Source: Oopsacas minuta (taxonomy: Eukaryota; Porifera; Hexactinellida; Lyssacinosida; Leucopsacidae). From it: DNA of 64,000 nt. The notes below the pieces were generated by a model that made no database searches, was not told the origin of the DNA, and saw only the letters and a program-made list of their open reading frames with translations. Both the position numbers and the translations under genes were made by a program. This document shows, one piece after another, positions 46,741-57,427 of the stretch (within the stretch, counting starts at the first letter, position 1; each line of letters opens with the position of its first letter). The stretch spans positions 792,555 through 856,554 of the forward strand of contig JAKMXF010000022.1 of NCBI GenBank assembly GCA_024704765.1, written 5' to 3'.

Positions 46741-47307
46741 ATTCATAAAAACAACAATAAATTTACATATGCGAAAGTTGAAAATGCGAAATTCGGAATC
46801 AGCGTACTTGATTACCCCTATATGACTGTTGAGAGCAGGTTGAGCCGGTTTAGCAGGTTTAACCGGTTAAGCAGGTTTAACCGGTTTAGCAGGTTTAACC
46901 GTTTAGCAGGTTGAGCCGGTTAAGCAGGTTTAACCGGTTTAGCAGGTTTAACCGGTTAAGCAGGTTTAACCGGTTTAGCAGGTTTAACCGGTTTAGCAGG
47001 TTTAACCGGTTAAGCAGGTTTAACCGGTTTAGCAGGTTTAACCGGTTTAGCAGGTTTAACCGGTTAAGCAGGTTTAACCGGTTTAGCAGGTTTAACCGGT
47101 TTAGCAGGTTTAACCGGTTAAGCAGGTTTAACCGGTTTAGCAGGTTTAACCGGTTAAGCAGGTTTAACCGGTTTAGCAGGTTTAACCGGCTCAACCTGCT
47201 CTCAACAGTCATATAAGGGTAATCAAGTACGCTGATTTTGAATTTCGCATTTTCAAATTTCTCATATGTAAATTTATTGTTGTTTTTATGAATATAAAGT
47301 AAACAAA
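46730..47307. repeat. Long inverted repeat enclosing a minisatellite
   Basis: The arms 46730-46850 and 47187-47307 are inverted copies of about 120 bp with only a few differences. Both carry TTACATATG, the AAAATGCGAAATTC phrase and GACTGTTGAGAGCAGGTTGA. The 18-bp minisatellite fills the centre. The whole can fold as a stem with a palindrome-rich loop. Confidence 0.85.
46839..47196. repeat. 18-bp minisatellite, about 20 copies
   Basis: Units GCAGGTTTAACCGGTTTA and GCAGGTTTAACCGGTTAA are arranged in a partly regular higher-order pattern. Each unit contains the palindrome AACCGGTT. Because 18 is a multiple of three and the unit lacks stops, both strands show long open frames; these are not genes. 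Confidence 0.92.
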
Positions 47308-47328
47308 TAGTTGAAATCTCGAATTATA

Positions 47329-47446
47329 CTTAGAGACTTGCTCTCAACAGACATATAGGGGTAATCAAGTACGCTGATTTTGAATTTCGCATTTTCAACT
47401 TTCGCATATGTAAATTTATTGTTGTTTTTATGAATATAAAGTAAAC
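47329..47446. repeat. Extra copy of the inverted-repeat right arm
   Basis: About 118 bp starting GACTTGCTCTCAACAGACAT, a direct repeat of the arm at 47187-47307 in the same orientation. It has no minisatellite. Weaker related phrases (GGGTAATTGAGTACGCT) continue at 47490-47510 and 47625-47640. Confidence 0.7.
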
Positions 47447-48168
47447 ACATTTCTAAATAGTCCCAGAAAATTGGTTTAACGATGATTCTAGGGTAATTGA
47501 GTACGCTAATTCCAATTGTGGTGTTGTCTACAACAAATCGCGAATAACTGTCGTTGTTTAGGTGTATAAGGCAAGTAAAATTCTAAATAGTATCAGAAAC
47601 TTAGTTCCAATGGCTATACTGGGTAATTGAGTACGCTGATTCCGAATTTCCCACTTTCAAATTACTCCTATCTAAATAATTGTTGCTCCTCTATATAAAA
47701 TTCGAGCTACGAATTGCCGAAATCCATGCGAACACTCTGTGTTCACAAGCCGTGTAGCTGCTCGTTTTCTTTAAGTGGCCATAAATGATCGTTATCTTTA
47801 AGTCACCATAAAGTTGTATGAATCAAAGTTGCACCATGGAAGATTGGCTTGATTATTAATCTCAATTGCTGTATCAGTTTGTTATATGTCAATCATTGCA
47901 TTCTATTTAGAATTGTAGCGGTCTGTCCAGTGGTGCTTGCCAAAACGAAGTGGGGAAAAGCGTCGCCCCCCCTCCTCATCCCCTAAAAGGCCCCCACTCG
48001 CTCTAATAAGCAGCCCGGCCTTGTCCAATCCAAGCCAGTCCAGTCAGCCTGGTCCCGGTCCAGAATTTAGTACAAGCTGCATTACGTAATTTGTTTTATG
48101 ACTATACATATCTATTTACAAAATTATCCAGAACATACAAATTCAAATATAATCGCATATAAATATAT

Positions 48169-49382
48169 TTACGACTGTGTACCTTCCTTGTTTGATAACG
48201 AAAGGAGAACCTTATCAACCCACAATGCGATATCATTGAATTCTTCTTCACACACCCAGTGTCCTAATTCTCCATAAGTTTTAAAATGAATTTTATCAAA
48301 CCACTTCCCTATTTTCTTATGAGTATTGTTACACCAGTCAATAGATATCAATTTATCTTTAACTCCATGTGCGTAGAACAGAGGTGTGTCTCTATTCACC
48401 CCTGTCAACAGCTTTGAGATATCTTGAATTAGAGTTAAGTATGAGCTTAATATAATTACTCCGCCCAGTTTGAACTTAGTAGTCAATGCAGTAATTAATG
48501 TAATTGCTCCTCCTTGAGATATTCCTGCTATGATAATCCTATCTGTGGGTATTCCTTTCTGTGTTTCTTCAATGATAACTGATTCCAAGAACGTACAAGA
48601 TTTCATGATACCCCCATAATCCTCGTTTTTAGGATTTTCAATCAATTGAAATGTATCAAACCATGATGGCATAATATGTCCATTGTTTACTGTTACAGGC
48701 ATACTAGTAGCTGTAGGAAATACATAGTTGATGTCATCACGAGCGATACACTTGAAGTATTCAATCCAAGTATTGCCAACGTCTCCTAATCCATGAAGAA
48801 ATATTATACTGCCCGAGTGGTGGCTCTTAGCAGGGATACCACAGTGTATTTTGCTCTTGCCTCCTAAACAAAAATACCTTAGTAACAAAAACTACTGGAA
48901 TACTAAATACACGCTAACCACACTACGAGAACTTAGTATGCCATTTTCTGTTCACAAAACTTTCAAGAAAACAAATTCAGCTTCCCATTAATCGGAATTC
49001 TCTATATATACAGTAGAGTTTCCGAATAACGGACACATTGGGGACATCGCTTAGGTCCGTTTTAGGGACTTGTCCGCTTCTCGGAGACTCTAAAGTATTA
49101 CATATATGATTGCTAATTCATTCCGGTCCAGGAGGTTTACCGTTGTAGATGGAGTGTCCGTTTTGGAGACTCCACCCCTGGGAGTAGCAAATATGTTCTT
49201 ATAATCGGTATATTTTATGCAAGAGTATATGAGAACCGTTTTCCAGAGAGGGTGATTCTCATATTCGATATGTTCTTATAAGCGATCCCACTAGGCAACT
49301 GTATATCTTCAGTATTGTTGTTCTTACCTTCAAATTTAGTGAAGCCTGATTTTATAGGAGAATCCTCATTAAACTCTGCCAT
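48169..49382 (-). CDS. Acyl-protein thioesterase / lysophospholipase-like hydrolase (2 exons)
   Basis: Exons 49382-49328 and 48863-48169 join in phase (KFEG|GKSKI) to give 249 residues. This is an alpha/beta hydrolase of the LYPLA group, which removes palmitate from proteins or hydrolyses lysophospholipids. The oxyanion-side segment IIFLHGLGDVGNTW, nucleophile GISQGG, Asp in HGVKDKL and His in GELGHW make a complete triad. MPSWFDTF matches the LYPLA cap. It is more diverged from LYPLA1 than the paralogue at 57428. The 464-bp intron holds a pogo-like MITE. The first exon was found by its ATG and GTAAGA donor, so it is slightly less certain than the body. Confidence 0.85.
49013..49188. mobile_element. 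pogo-like MITE in thioesterase intron
   Basis: The left end CAGTAGAGTTTCCGAATAAC follows TA. The inverted partner near 49165-49188 reads, in reverse complement, GTGGAGTCTCCAAAACGGAC. The right border is worn. Another end-like sequence lies near 49290-49302. Confidence 0.45.
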
Positions 49383-49804
49383 ACAGCCTGGACTCTAGGC
49401 AGATTTAAGAGAAAGAATTCTACATATATTTTACATTAAGTTATTGAAAAGTTTAAAGGATTCGTATAGGTATTATATCATATTTACTTTCGAATACAGT
49501 CAGTTTCTTACACGAACACTTCACTACACGGATAATATAATTCGCTATAGGACACTTCGGTACACGGGCACACACGGGTACACAAATAAATATATTACTT
49601 GGGTTGGGTGTGTATCGGAAGCATATAGGAGTGTTTGAAGGAATCTTACAAATGTAGGTTATACTTTGAATGTATTTAATTTTTGTATAATTAATAGTAG
49701 GTTCGGAAATCCAGCGAATTTTGGTGTTGTGTGCAAACCTTGCCACAAGCAATGATTGTAACAAGTTTATTACTAAGTTCAGCTAAATTTTACTACATGT
49801 CTAC
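49383..49804. other. Spacer between thioesterase gene and DIRS element
   Basis: About 420 bp of AT-rich sequence. Short frames on both strands (for example 49444-49638) have no recognisable content. It should include the promoter of the minus-strand thioesterase gene. Confidence 0.45.
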
Positions 49805-49979
49805 GCCAGACAATGACGTATCTTTGGATAGTGCTTGCATACCGCAATTTTTAACACTTTATTAATTTACTAAATCAAGGTGTGTAGAACGCACACATCG
49901 AATTATAGTAATATGATAGGTATACTACCTAGTCCAGCTTCTTGCGCAATTGAATCTACACTCTTGTTAACTTTTCATA

Positions 49980-51535
49980 ATGAACTACCAATACGAACCG
50001 GAATCACCCACATACTCAGAAGGAGACAACCACTCTGATTACGACGAAGACTCTTACAATCTCCTCTTAGCATTATGTGGCCATACACAGAGCTTAGCTA
50101 CCCCGGTAGCGACCATAAAGTCTGTGATCCAAAGGGCAGGTCAGCTCTGACTGACCAGGGAATGCCCATTTCTGACGTGGCAAGTCCGCCTGCACCTGAT
50201 ACGTCACAAATGGCCTTGCCTGACAAACAAGGCCTACCATCACCTCCAGGTGACCCTATGGCAGGCTCTACGCCTGATCAAATGGCTACTACCCCAGTAG
50301 GGCACCAAGTAAAAGTACTTGTACACTGCAGACACTACCGACTGAGACATTATCTCAACTAAGCTCCAGTAATACGCCCACACAGGCTACTGTCAGCCAG
50401 GAAATTCCTACGGCAACAAATAGCCTATCAGTCGCCCCCACTGCCACTCAGGAACCAAACCTCACACGCACCTTTTTCGACCTATTAAACTTGGTTGAGC
50501 GGAAGTTCTTCACCGAAGTCCACAAGAGGTCTCCCCTTATTTGGAGAAGCATTTCACCAATATTCTGAACCTAAACCAGAGACTTGAAATGATTAAGCGT
50601 TATAAACGCCCAGATATCCCTTCCACGAGGGTTAAAAGCTGGATAATTTGTTCCAAAGATCGGACCTTCTTGCTTTGAGAACTAGAGACGGCACCTACAA
50701 GGAAATACAAAAGGCTACTATGTTCTCAGTTGGTCCTCTGTATGAGCTTCTTGGAAAGCTTATAGCAGGCGACTCTGTCCAACCGACACAAATAATTGAG
50801 TACATCTCAGCATCCCATATTCTTATCGGCTCAGCTGTAGCCAACACAGTCCGAACTTGTAGTAAGCACGCTTTGCAGGCTATCAACCCTTCGCTAGTGA
50901 ACGAGCTAAACAATCTCTTCCTCGACCCGGACCCCACCACCTCAAAACACTCAGAGAGATCAACAGCGACCAGTCGCAACTTGACAGGTTATCAAAACCC
51001 CCCAAACCGTCCAGTTACGGTAAACCTCCCCAACATTCAAATCAGTTTTTTCGGAAGAGTCCCATTGATGGAACGGGCACCAGTGGGATGTTCCAACAAC
51101 ACCACCCAGTTCAGTACCCCAAACCCAGCCAATACAAGCCAAATTACTAAAAGGGATTCAACGCATTCCAGGGGAAACACTAGCCCCCCTCAACCTCTTG
51201 GAGAGGTTCACACACCCCATACGGGCGCTCCCGGACGCAGCCCGACTACCCCACTTCTTATACAACTGGCTGCTTATCCACCCTGGACCCGAAACTTTGT
51301 CCTACATCAAAGGGGTCTCACTCAATCCCCTTCAAATTATCCACCGAACAGCTCATCCTCGCAATTCGATATCAACTCAATAGCAATACCTAGCAGCGGA
51401 CCAAGAGATAATTCGCTTTTTAGCTATGTGGGCAATCGAGACTGTACAGTCTCCACATTTCCTGAGCCCAATTTTCCTCCGTCCCAAAGCCTCTGGCAAA
51501 TGGAGGCTAATCCTCAACCTAAAGGAACTCAATAA
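49980..51535 (+). pseudogene. DIRS gag-like ORF, frameshifted
   Basis: It begins at an ATG at 49980 (MNYQYEPESPTYSEGD), meets a stop near 50149, and continues in other frames to about 50360. The longest open piece, 50648-51535, includes RTRDGTYKEIQKATMFSVGP, a helix pattern of DIRS gag-like proteins. A Pro/Asn/Ser-rich tail follows. At least two frame changes separate the pieces. Confidence 0.65.
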
Positions 51536-52589
51536 ATATCTGAATCCCCCTCATTTCAAGATGGAGGGTCTGCATTGTCTGCAATACACAGTCGCCAAGG
51601 GAGACTGGATGGCCAAAATAGACCTGAAAGACGCATACCTCGCGGTCTCGATTCTAGAGGACTCAAGGAAATTTTTCCAATTCATTTGGAAGTACAATGT
51701 CTACGAATATATCGCGATGCCATTTGGGCTAAACATGAAGGTAGCTATCCCAGTAGCACCTCTATTCTACCGAGATCTACAATTCGATCTAATCTCTGCA
51801 TTACACAAATCAAACAGCTACAATCAGAATGTAGTACTATCACAGCCATTCTTGGGGAACATCGCTTGGTGGATAACAGACGTCACCAATTGGAACTCCA
51901 ATCCAATTATGAAGCCGGAAATAAGTCTGGTTATTCAGACTGACGCCTCGCTGACAGGCTGGGGAGCCTATTGCCTCAGAAGAGGGCTTCAGGGGCATGG
52001 AATACCCAGGAGAAGAGCTGCCACATCAATATACTAGAGCTAAAAGCTGCCTTCTTTGGAGTGAAACTATATGCCGCTCCAAAAACACATGTTTTAATAC
52101 AAACAGACAACCACAACGATTCGATATATCAACAAATTTGGGAGCACTCATTCCTCTCATCTATGTCAGATAGCTACACAGCTACTGGCCTATACAATGC
52201 ACCTCCGCATCACACTGACTGCGGAATACATCCCTGGCAAGGAAAACACAACTGCGGACGCACTATCCCGCATAGTCAACCCATACCAATACGAATGGCG
52301 CATTTCCCCGATAATTTTCAAATCCATTCTTCATCACACCCAATTGAACCCCAACATAGATCTATTTGCCTCTCAGCTAAACAGCCGACTGCCGAAGTTT
52401 GTAAGCTGGCGCCCAGACCCAGAAGCCTGGGCAGTCAATGCCTTTGTGTTGAAATGGCAGAGTCTGAGAGCAACACTCTACATGTTCCCACCACCAATCC
52501 TCATAGGCCGGATCTTATCCAAGCTGAACAAGGAGAAAGTTCCAACAGCAATTCTGATATCTCCGTTTTGGCCCAGTAGGCCATGGTGA
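51426..52589 (+). pseudogene. DIRS reverse transcriptase-RNase H with internal deletion
   Basis: The N-terminal RT fingers are readable: FLRPKASGKWRLILNLKELN, HFKMEGLH, GDWMAKIDLKDAYLAVSI and IAMPFGLN. The reading then jumps directly to the segment VAPLFYRDLQ, which normally lies well downstream. The block in between, including the catalytic YxDD box, is missing. RNase H follows with QTDASLTGWGAYC, then a frameshift. After it come EYIPGKENTTADALSR and the DIRS-typical DLFASQLNSRLPKFVSWRPDP to PFWPSRPW. It cannot supply RT activity. Confidence 0.88.
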
Positions 52590-52769
52590 ACCCTTACTCC
52601 TGGAGTCACTTATACAACCACCAGTACTACTGCCCCAGAGCGAAACACTACTAACCAACCCACTAGGGAATTGTCATCCTCAGCCAAACACCACCAAATG
52701 AGACTGTTCGTCTGTGTGACATCCGGGGACTCCTCAAGGACAAAGGAATTCCAGACAGACCTCTCGAGA

Positions 52770-53643
52770 TCATTCTTAGCTCATGGTGTACTTCCACAAA
52801 GAAGTCTTATAAGTGTGCTTTGAATGCCTGGTCATGTTGGTGTCTGCAAAGGCCGAGCAATCCCTTGGACCCACTACAAATGATTTGTTAGCTTTCCTAG
52901 CTGAAAAATTCGATGATGGGAAATCCTCAAGCTGGATCGCTACCTTACGATCAGCCCTCTCCACCACTCCGCGATTGCCGGGAATACTCAAGGGATCAAG
53001 GACCCACTGATACCCAGGCTACTCAAAGGAATAGACAATATCCAGCCAAAGAGACCAAGGTACGACAACACATGGGACGTAAGTCTCTTGCTTGATTATT
53101 TCAAATCTCCTGGGACAGACCTAACCAATATTAAGTACCTTTCAAAGAAAGCAGTAACACTAATTGCCATTACTACAGCTGCACGTTGCTCTGAAATAGC
53201 CTCTATGGACACCAAATACACCTCCACTCAGGGCAATAGCATACTTTGCCAAATTGCTCATTCTAAAACCTGGAAGAGAAGCACAATGAAGCCAATCATT
53301 GTCACCTACTTCAGCGAATGTAACCTCATCTGCCTTGCAACTACTCTAAACGCATACTTAAATATGACAGGAATTGAGATCAAGTGATCCCTCCCCAGCA
53401 TTCATCAGCCTATCCAAACCCCACAAATCCGTAACTGCCTCAACGATTGGCAGATGGATTAAAGACACCCTTGCTTTGGCTGGCATCGACACCAGCGTGT
53501 ACAAAGCTTACTCCACACGATCGGCCTCAACATCCCAAGTCGCTAGGGCTGGTATGCCAGTCGAGCAAATATTAAAAGTTGGTGATTGGTCGAACACCAA
53601 CACCTTCCAGAAATTTTATCACAGGGACACAAGTGACAAGTGA
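52770..53643 (+). pseudogene. DIRS tyrosine recombinase, frameshifted
   Basis: The core-binding part (NDLLAFLAEKFDDGKSSSWI) is in one frame, and LLDYFKSPGTDLTNIKYLSK begins another. The first catalytic Arg sits in TTAARCSEIASMD. After a shift near 53385 come SVTASTIGRWIKDTL, YSTRSASTSQVARAGMPVEQ, ILKVGDWSNTNTFQKFY and HRDTSDK, holding the second Arg and the Tyr nucleophile (FYHR). Two or more frame changes make it inactive as read. Confidence 0.85.
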
Positions 53644-53904
53644 AACGTCACCGAGGCATACGTGACCTTCGCGAACAATGTATTATCGTCAGATAAGTAG
53701 TCTTGCCTTAGTTCAACATAGCACATAGAATTAGTAACCACTTGAGCTCTTAGCACAATACACTTTAGAATCTCTAGGGGTGGTTACCCACTTTACACTT
53801 ACCCTATATTCACTAGTTAATTAAAGTTAGTAGGTTTCAAATATCTTTTTCATTGATTCTTACTACCGGATCAACGGCTATCCAAAGATACGTCATTGTC
53901 TGGC

Positions 53905-54389
53905 TTCGCCATTTGAAGAATTCTAAATTTAATGTAGAAAGTTAATGAGAACTTCAATATTTGGGCTAAAGCAAACAACTATTAATTATACAAAAATTTA
54001 ATACTTTCAAAGTAGCCCTATTTTGTGCTAGTTGTATAACAATTGTTACCCTTCGGAAAACTCGCACTCGAACACCAAACTTGAAAGCATAAGAAGGTGT
54101 ACTGTAATGGTTTGGCTAGGTTAGTGGTTCTCAATCTTTTTTCACCCGGGACCCTCTTTGGTCAAATTTATGTGGTTCGGACCTCCTGTCCTAAACCTAA
54201 TGCAAACCCTTTAGGGCCACGGATATCCTAGGAATCGCGTACCCCAGTTTGCGAACCACTGGCCTAGGTAACCATCTTTATCTAGTGGGCGTATCATGTA
54301 GGGGCTAATTGTATGTGCGAATATGTAAAATACTCTAATTTTTAACCAGAAAATTGGTTGATAGTAATCTAAGTAGAAGCAGTAAAAAC
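53905..54389. other. Spacer between DIRS element and SELENBP1
   Basis: About 480 bp. It holds the hAT-like MITE at 54122-54261. The rest is AT-rich and should contain the SELENBP1 promoter, though no motif can be named. Confidence 0.5.
54122..54261. mobile_element. hAT-like MITE with 8-bp duplication
   Basis: A 140-bp element with left end TAGTGGTTCTCAATC and right end GCGAACCACTG, the classic CAGTGGTTC hAT terminus. The flanks GGCTAGGT (54114-54121) and GCCTAGGT (54262-54269) match at 7 of 8. Internal CCCGGGACC is typical of this group. Confidence 0.78.
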
Positions 54390-56700
54390 ATGGCTGACGA
54401 AGTAAAATTAACAGGCCCTGGTTACCCAAGTCCTCTTGCAGCGATGAAAGGTCCGAGAGAGAAGCTTCTTTATGTACCAGCAATCTACACCGGCACTACA
54501 GTGAAAAAGCCCGACTACTTGGCTACCGTGGACGTGAATCCGGAATCACCCAACTTCTGTAAGATCATACACAGGCTACCCATGCCTTATACTGGTATGT
54601 ACAATTAATATTCGTAAATTTAACTAATACGAGCCTTTGGCTCGTCGCATTCCACCTCGAGATATCCATTATTCTCCAGATTGACGGTCCCTTTGAGTAT
54701 TATAATATAGATATATTTAGAACAATGTAATTCACAAAAATACGTATATATGGCATATATGTTATTGAATTATTTTGTATGATCAACCCTCTTTATAGCC
54801 GTTGAGGGCAAGTATCGTATTGTGTTACCCCTGTGTAGCCGTTTAGAGCAAACCTGTATAAAGATTTTGAAATTTGGCTAATACGTTTACTTTATATTCA
54901 TAAAAACAACAATAAATTTACATATGATTCATCCAAAAGCGTGAAAATCGGATTCAGCATGTTCGATATATTTAGTGAAGTTTTATTGAAGACTATTTAC
55001 TTCCTTGATAAACACTTTGCGACAATTTCAAAATTGCATACCCTAAATCCTTCCCTTGACAACGGACACACAAACAAACAAACAACAATTGAGATTTAAT
55101 AATATAGATTTGTACTGTGCGAGTATTTAAACGTTACGGGACGCAAAATTTGCTATATAGCTGAAGATTAGGGCCCATCAGAAATTAAAAGTTGAAAGAA
55201 GCAGGCATAGAACTCAGATAAGATGCCCACTCGTTTAATTAATGCATACCAAGGTTTAAACCGCTTGAACTGAATATTAGAATTCATGAATAGCAGCCTT
55301 ACATGATAATATTTGGTTTTGATCAACCGAATGCCATGCCTATACTCATACAACTTCAGTTAGTGACTGAATATTGAACAATTCGGTTACAAAATACAAA
55401 TTTTGTTTCCCGAAAGGGACGTCTTATCCGAGTTCTACTGTAGTTTAGTAAACCTGAGAATAGTAACTATGTCTTAACTTTAGGAGATGAGCTACATCAT
55501 ACCGGATGGAATGCCTGCAGCAGCTGTTTCCACCAGCCTGAGAAAAGGAGGAGACATCTGATCCTACCCGCCCTCATGTCAGGACGTGTCTACGTCATTG
55601 ACACCTTCTCTGACCCCTTAGCACCCAAAATCCATAAAGTTGTAGAGTCAGAAGAAATAGTAGCGAAGGCAGGATGCACACACCCACACACTTCCCATTG
55701 CTTAGGAAGTGGAGAGGTTATGATCTCATTTATGGGAGATAAGGAAGGAAAGGCAAGAGGGAGCTTCCTGCTGCTTGATGATAAATTTGACGTGAAAGGT
55801 ACCTGGGAGAAGGAAGAAGAGAGGACTGATTATGGATACGACTTCTGGTACCAGCCTTATCACAATGTCATGATTAGCTCAGAGTGGGGAGAACCAGCTT
55901 CCTTCACGAAAGGATTTGACCCTTCATTAGTTGATACAAAGTATGGACGCTGTTTGCATGTGTGGGACTGGAAAGAAAGGAAACACGTGCAGAAAATAGA
56001 TCTAGGTGTAGATGGATTGATACCGTTGGAGCTCAGGTTCATGCACGATCCCAAGAAATCGATAGGTTTCGTCGGTGCGGCTTTATCAAGCAATGTATTG
56101 CAATTCTATAAGGCAGACAACAATGAGTGGAAAGTTAAGAAAGTAATTGATGTTCCAGCTAAAGAGGTTGAAGGATGGGCACTGCCAAATATGCCCAGCT
56201 TAATTACGGATATCCTCCTATCCCTAGACGATAAATTCATTTATTTCGCGAATTGGCTACACGGTGATATCAGACAGTATGACATCACAGATCCAGACAA
56301 TCCTAAATTAGTAGGACAGTTATTCACCGGGGGTAGTATAAGGAAGGGAGGACCTGTTATAGTGAAAGGAGGGGAGGAGCAGCCAGAGATACCAACTGTT
56401 CAAGGACATGAGTTATACGGGGGCCCACAGATGATACAACTGAGCTTAGATGGAAAGCGTATTTATGTAACCAATTCTCTGTTCAGTGGTTGGGATAATC
56501 AATTCTATCCAGACATGATAAAGAACGGTAGTTACATTCTACAAATTGATGTAGACACTGAAAATGGTGGACTCAAAATCAACCCAGATTTCTATGTTGA
56601 TTTCAGCAATGAGCCTGATGGTCCTGCTCTAGCTCACGAGATTCGCTACCCTGGAGGAGACTGCAGTAGCGATATATGGCTTGTATCTGAAGACAATTGA
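54390..56700 (+). CDS. SELENBP1: Selenium-binding protein 1 / methanethiol oxidase (2 exons)
   Basis: Exons 54390-54594 and 55484-56700 join in phase (PYTG|DELHH) to give 473 residues, the usual length. SELENBP1 family enzymes oxidise methanethiol to H2S, formaldehyde and peroxide. Conserved segments are [51 protein letters not shown] with the Cys pair, [41 protein letters not shown] and [29 protein letters not shown] and [17 protein letters not shown] complete the beta-propeller. The intron (889 bp) carries a Helentron-like copy. The start ATG at 54390 follows upstream stops, and MADEV is collinear with the family start. Confidence 0.95.
54628..55109. mobile_element. Helentron-like element in SELENBP1 intron
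   Basis: A 482-bp non-coding element. One end is the perfect hairpin TACGAGCCTTTGGCTCGT. The other is (CAAA)n followed by CAACAATTGAGATTTAATAA. The AT-rich core contains units like those at 46401-47446 and 61420-61890. A terminal hairpin at one end, a TTTG-rich zone at the other (read in reverse) and a tandem core are features described for Helentron/HINE elements. It shares long stretches with 61690-62049 in inverse orientation. Confidence 0.55.
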
Positions 56701-56993
56701 TCTCAGACTCAAGCGCTATCTTATCCCAAAGTTAATATGTACTCTCATTAGTTTCATAGAATTAGGCATAGATAATGTCAGAACTTTATTCGAATTTCGT
56801 CAAATCGTTTCTAAACTTTATCTTATCACTATAGGCCCTCCTTATTCATTATTAAATATATCAGTATAGTAGCAGTGTTTCATCTAGCCCACTCAGAGGG
56901 GGTTAGTCTCCAAAAAACAGGCCATGACCTTACAGAAAGATGGTAGATACCATTTTTCACACCTATTAGCAGGTTATTTCAAGGTTTAACGTA

Positions 56994-57094
56994 CAGTAGA
57001 CTCTCGTTAATACATACACCAGGGGACTGCCAAAATACGTACTCCTTATCCGGAGTTACTCTTTAATCGTGTTCGTATTAACGAGACTCTACTG
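56994..57094. mobile_element. pogo-like MITE with TA duplication
   Basis: A 101-bp element with ends CAGTAGACTCTCGTTAATAC and, in reverse complement, CAGTAGAGTCTCGTTAATAC: 19 of 20 identical. TA flanks both sides (56992-56993, 57095-57096). It is the same family as 25360-25445 and 31948-32050. Confidence 0.7.
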
Positions 57095-57204
57095 TATAAA
57101 TAGAACTCATTAAGTGTTGGCTGTGTTGCAAAGATTTCTTTAATAGCAAGAATTCGTGGAAATTGTATTGAACGAATCCAATTTATTCCATTATTTTATC
57201 ACAA

Positions 57205-57265
57205 TTTTGTTTGTTTCTCCGTTGTCAAGGAAAGGATTTATGGTATGCAATTTCGAGAAGTATAC
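57205..57265. repeat. Helentron-like end fragment
   Basis: TTTGTTTGTTTCTCCGTTGT runs into CAAGGAAAGGATTTATGGTA. These phrases are shared with 45196-45310 and, inverted, with about 55026-55085. Confidence 0.45.
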
Positions 57266-57427
57266 ATAGTTTCTAACCAGCAGTCGAAGTTGCTGGTTTA
57301 AACCCTACTGAAATTCCCTTCTAGAAAAAAAGCATCGAATAGGAGAACAAAACTTTTGCATAATGAGAAAAATAAGTATTTATATAAATATTGAATATCA
57401 ACTAAGCACTGGTACAAGAAGACTTGT

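Larger units (their letters stand above)
49805..53904 (+). mobile_element. DIRS-like tyrosine-recombinase retrotransposon, decayed
   Basis: A 4.1-kb element bounded by perfect 27-bp inverted repeats (49805-49831 and 53878-53904). Inverted rather than direct termini, no integrase or protease, and the order gag-RT-RNase H-tyrosine recombinase are the marks of the DIRS order. Base composition is clearly less AT-rich than the flanks. All reading frames carry shifts or stops, and part of the reverse transcriptase is deleted, so the copy is inactive. It lies between the thioesterase gene and SELENBP1. Confidence 0.9.
56701..57427. other. Spacer between convergent SELENBP1 and thioesterase
   Basis: About 730 bp of 3' flank. 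It includes a pogo-like MITE (56994-57094) and a Helentron-like end fragment (57205-57265). No gene is visible. Confidence 0.5.

Noticed and set aside
46895-47216. Overlapping ~100-codon open frames on both strands (RLNLLN and RFNRFS repeats)
   Set aside because: They arise because the 18-bp minisatellite unit has no stop in several frames; there is no start context, no conservation signal and no flanking gene structure.
48000-48070. GC-rich CCAGTCCAGTCAGCCTGG-like stretch as a transposon end
   Set aside because: A single CAGTGGTGCTTGCC-like phrase at 47930 has no inverted partner or target duplication nearby.
54211-54483. Minus-strand frame of 90 codons over the hAT MITE and the SELENBP1 start
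   Set aside because: It overlaps a repeat and a well-supported exon on the other strand.
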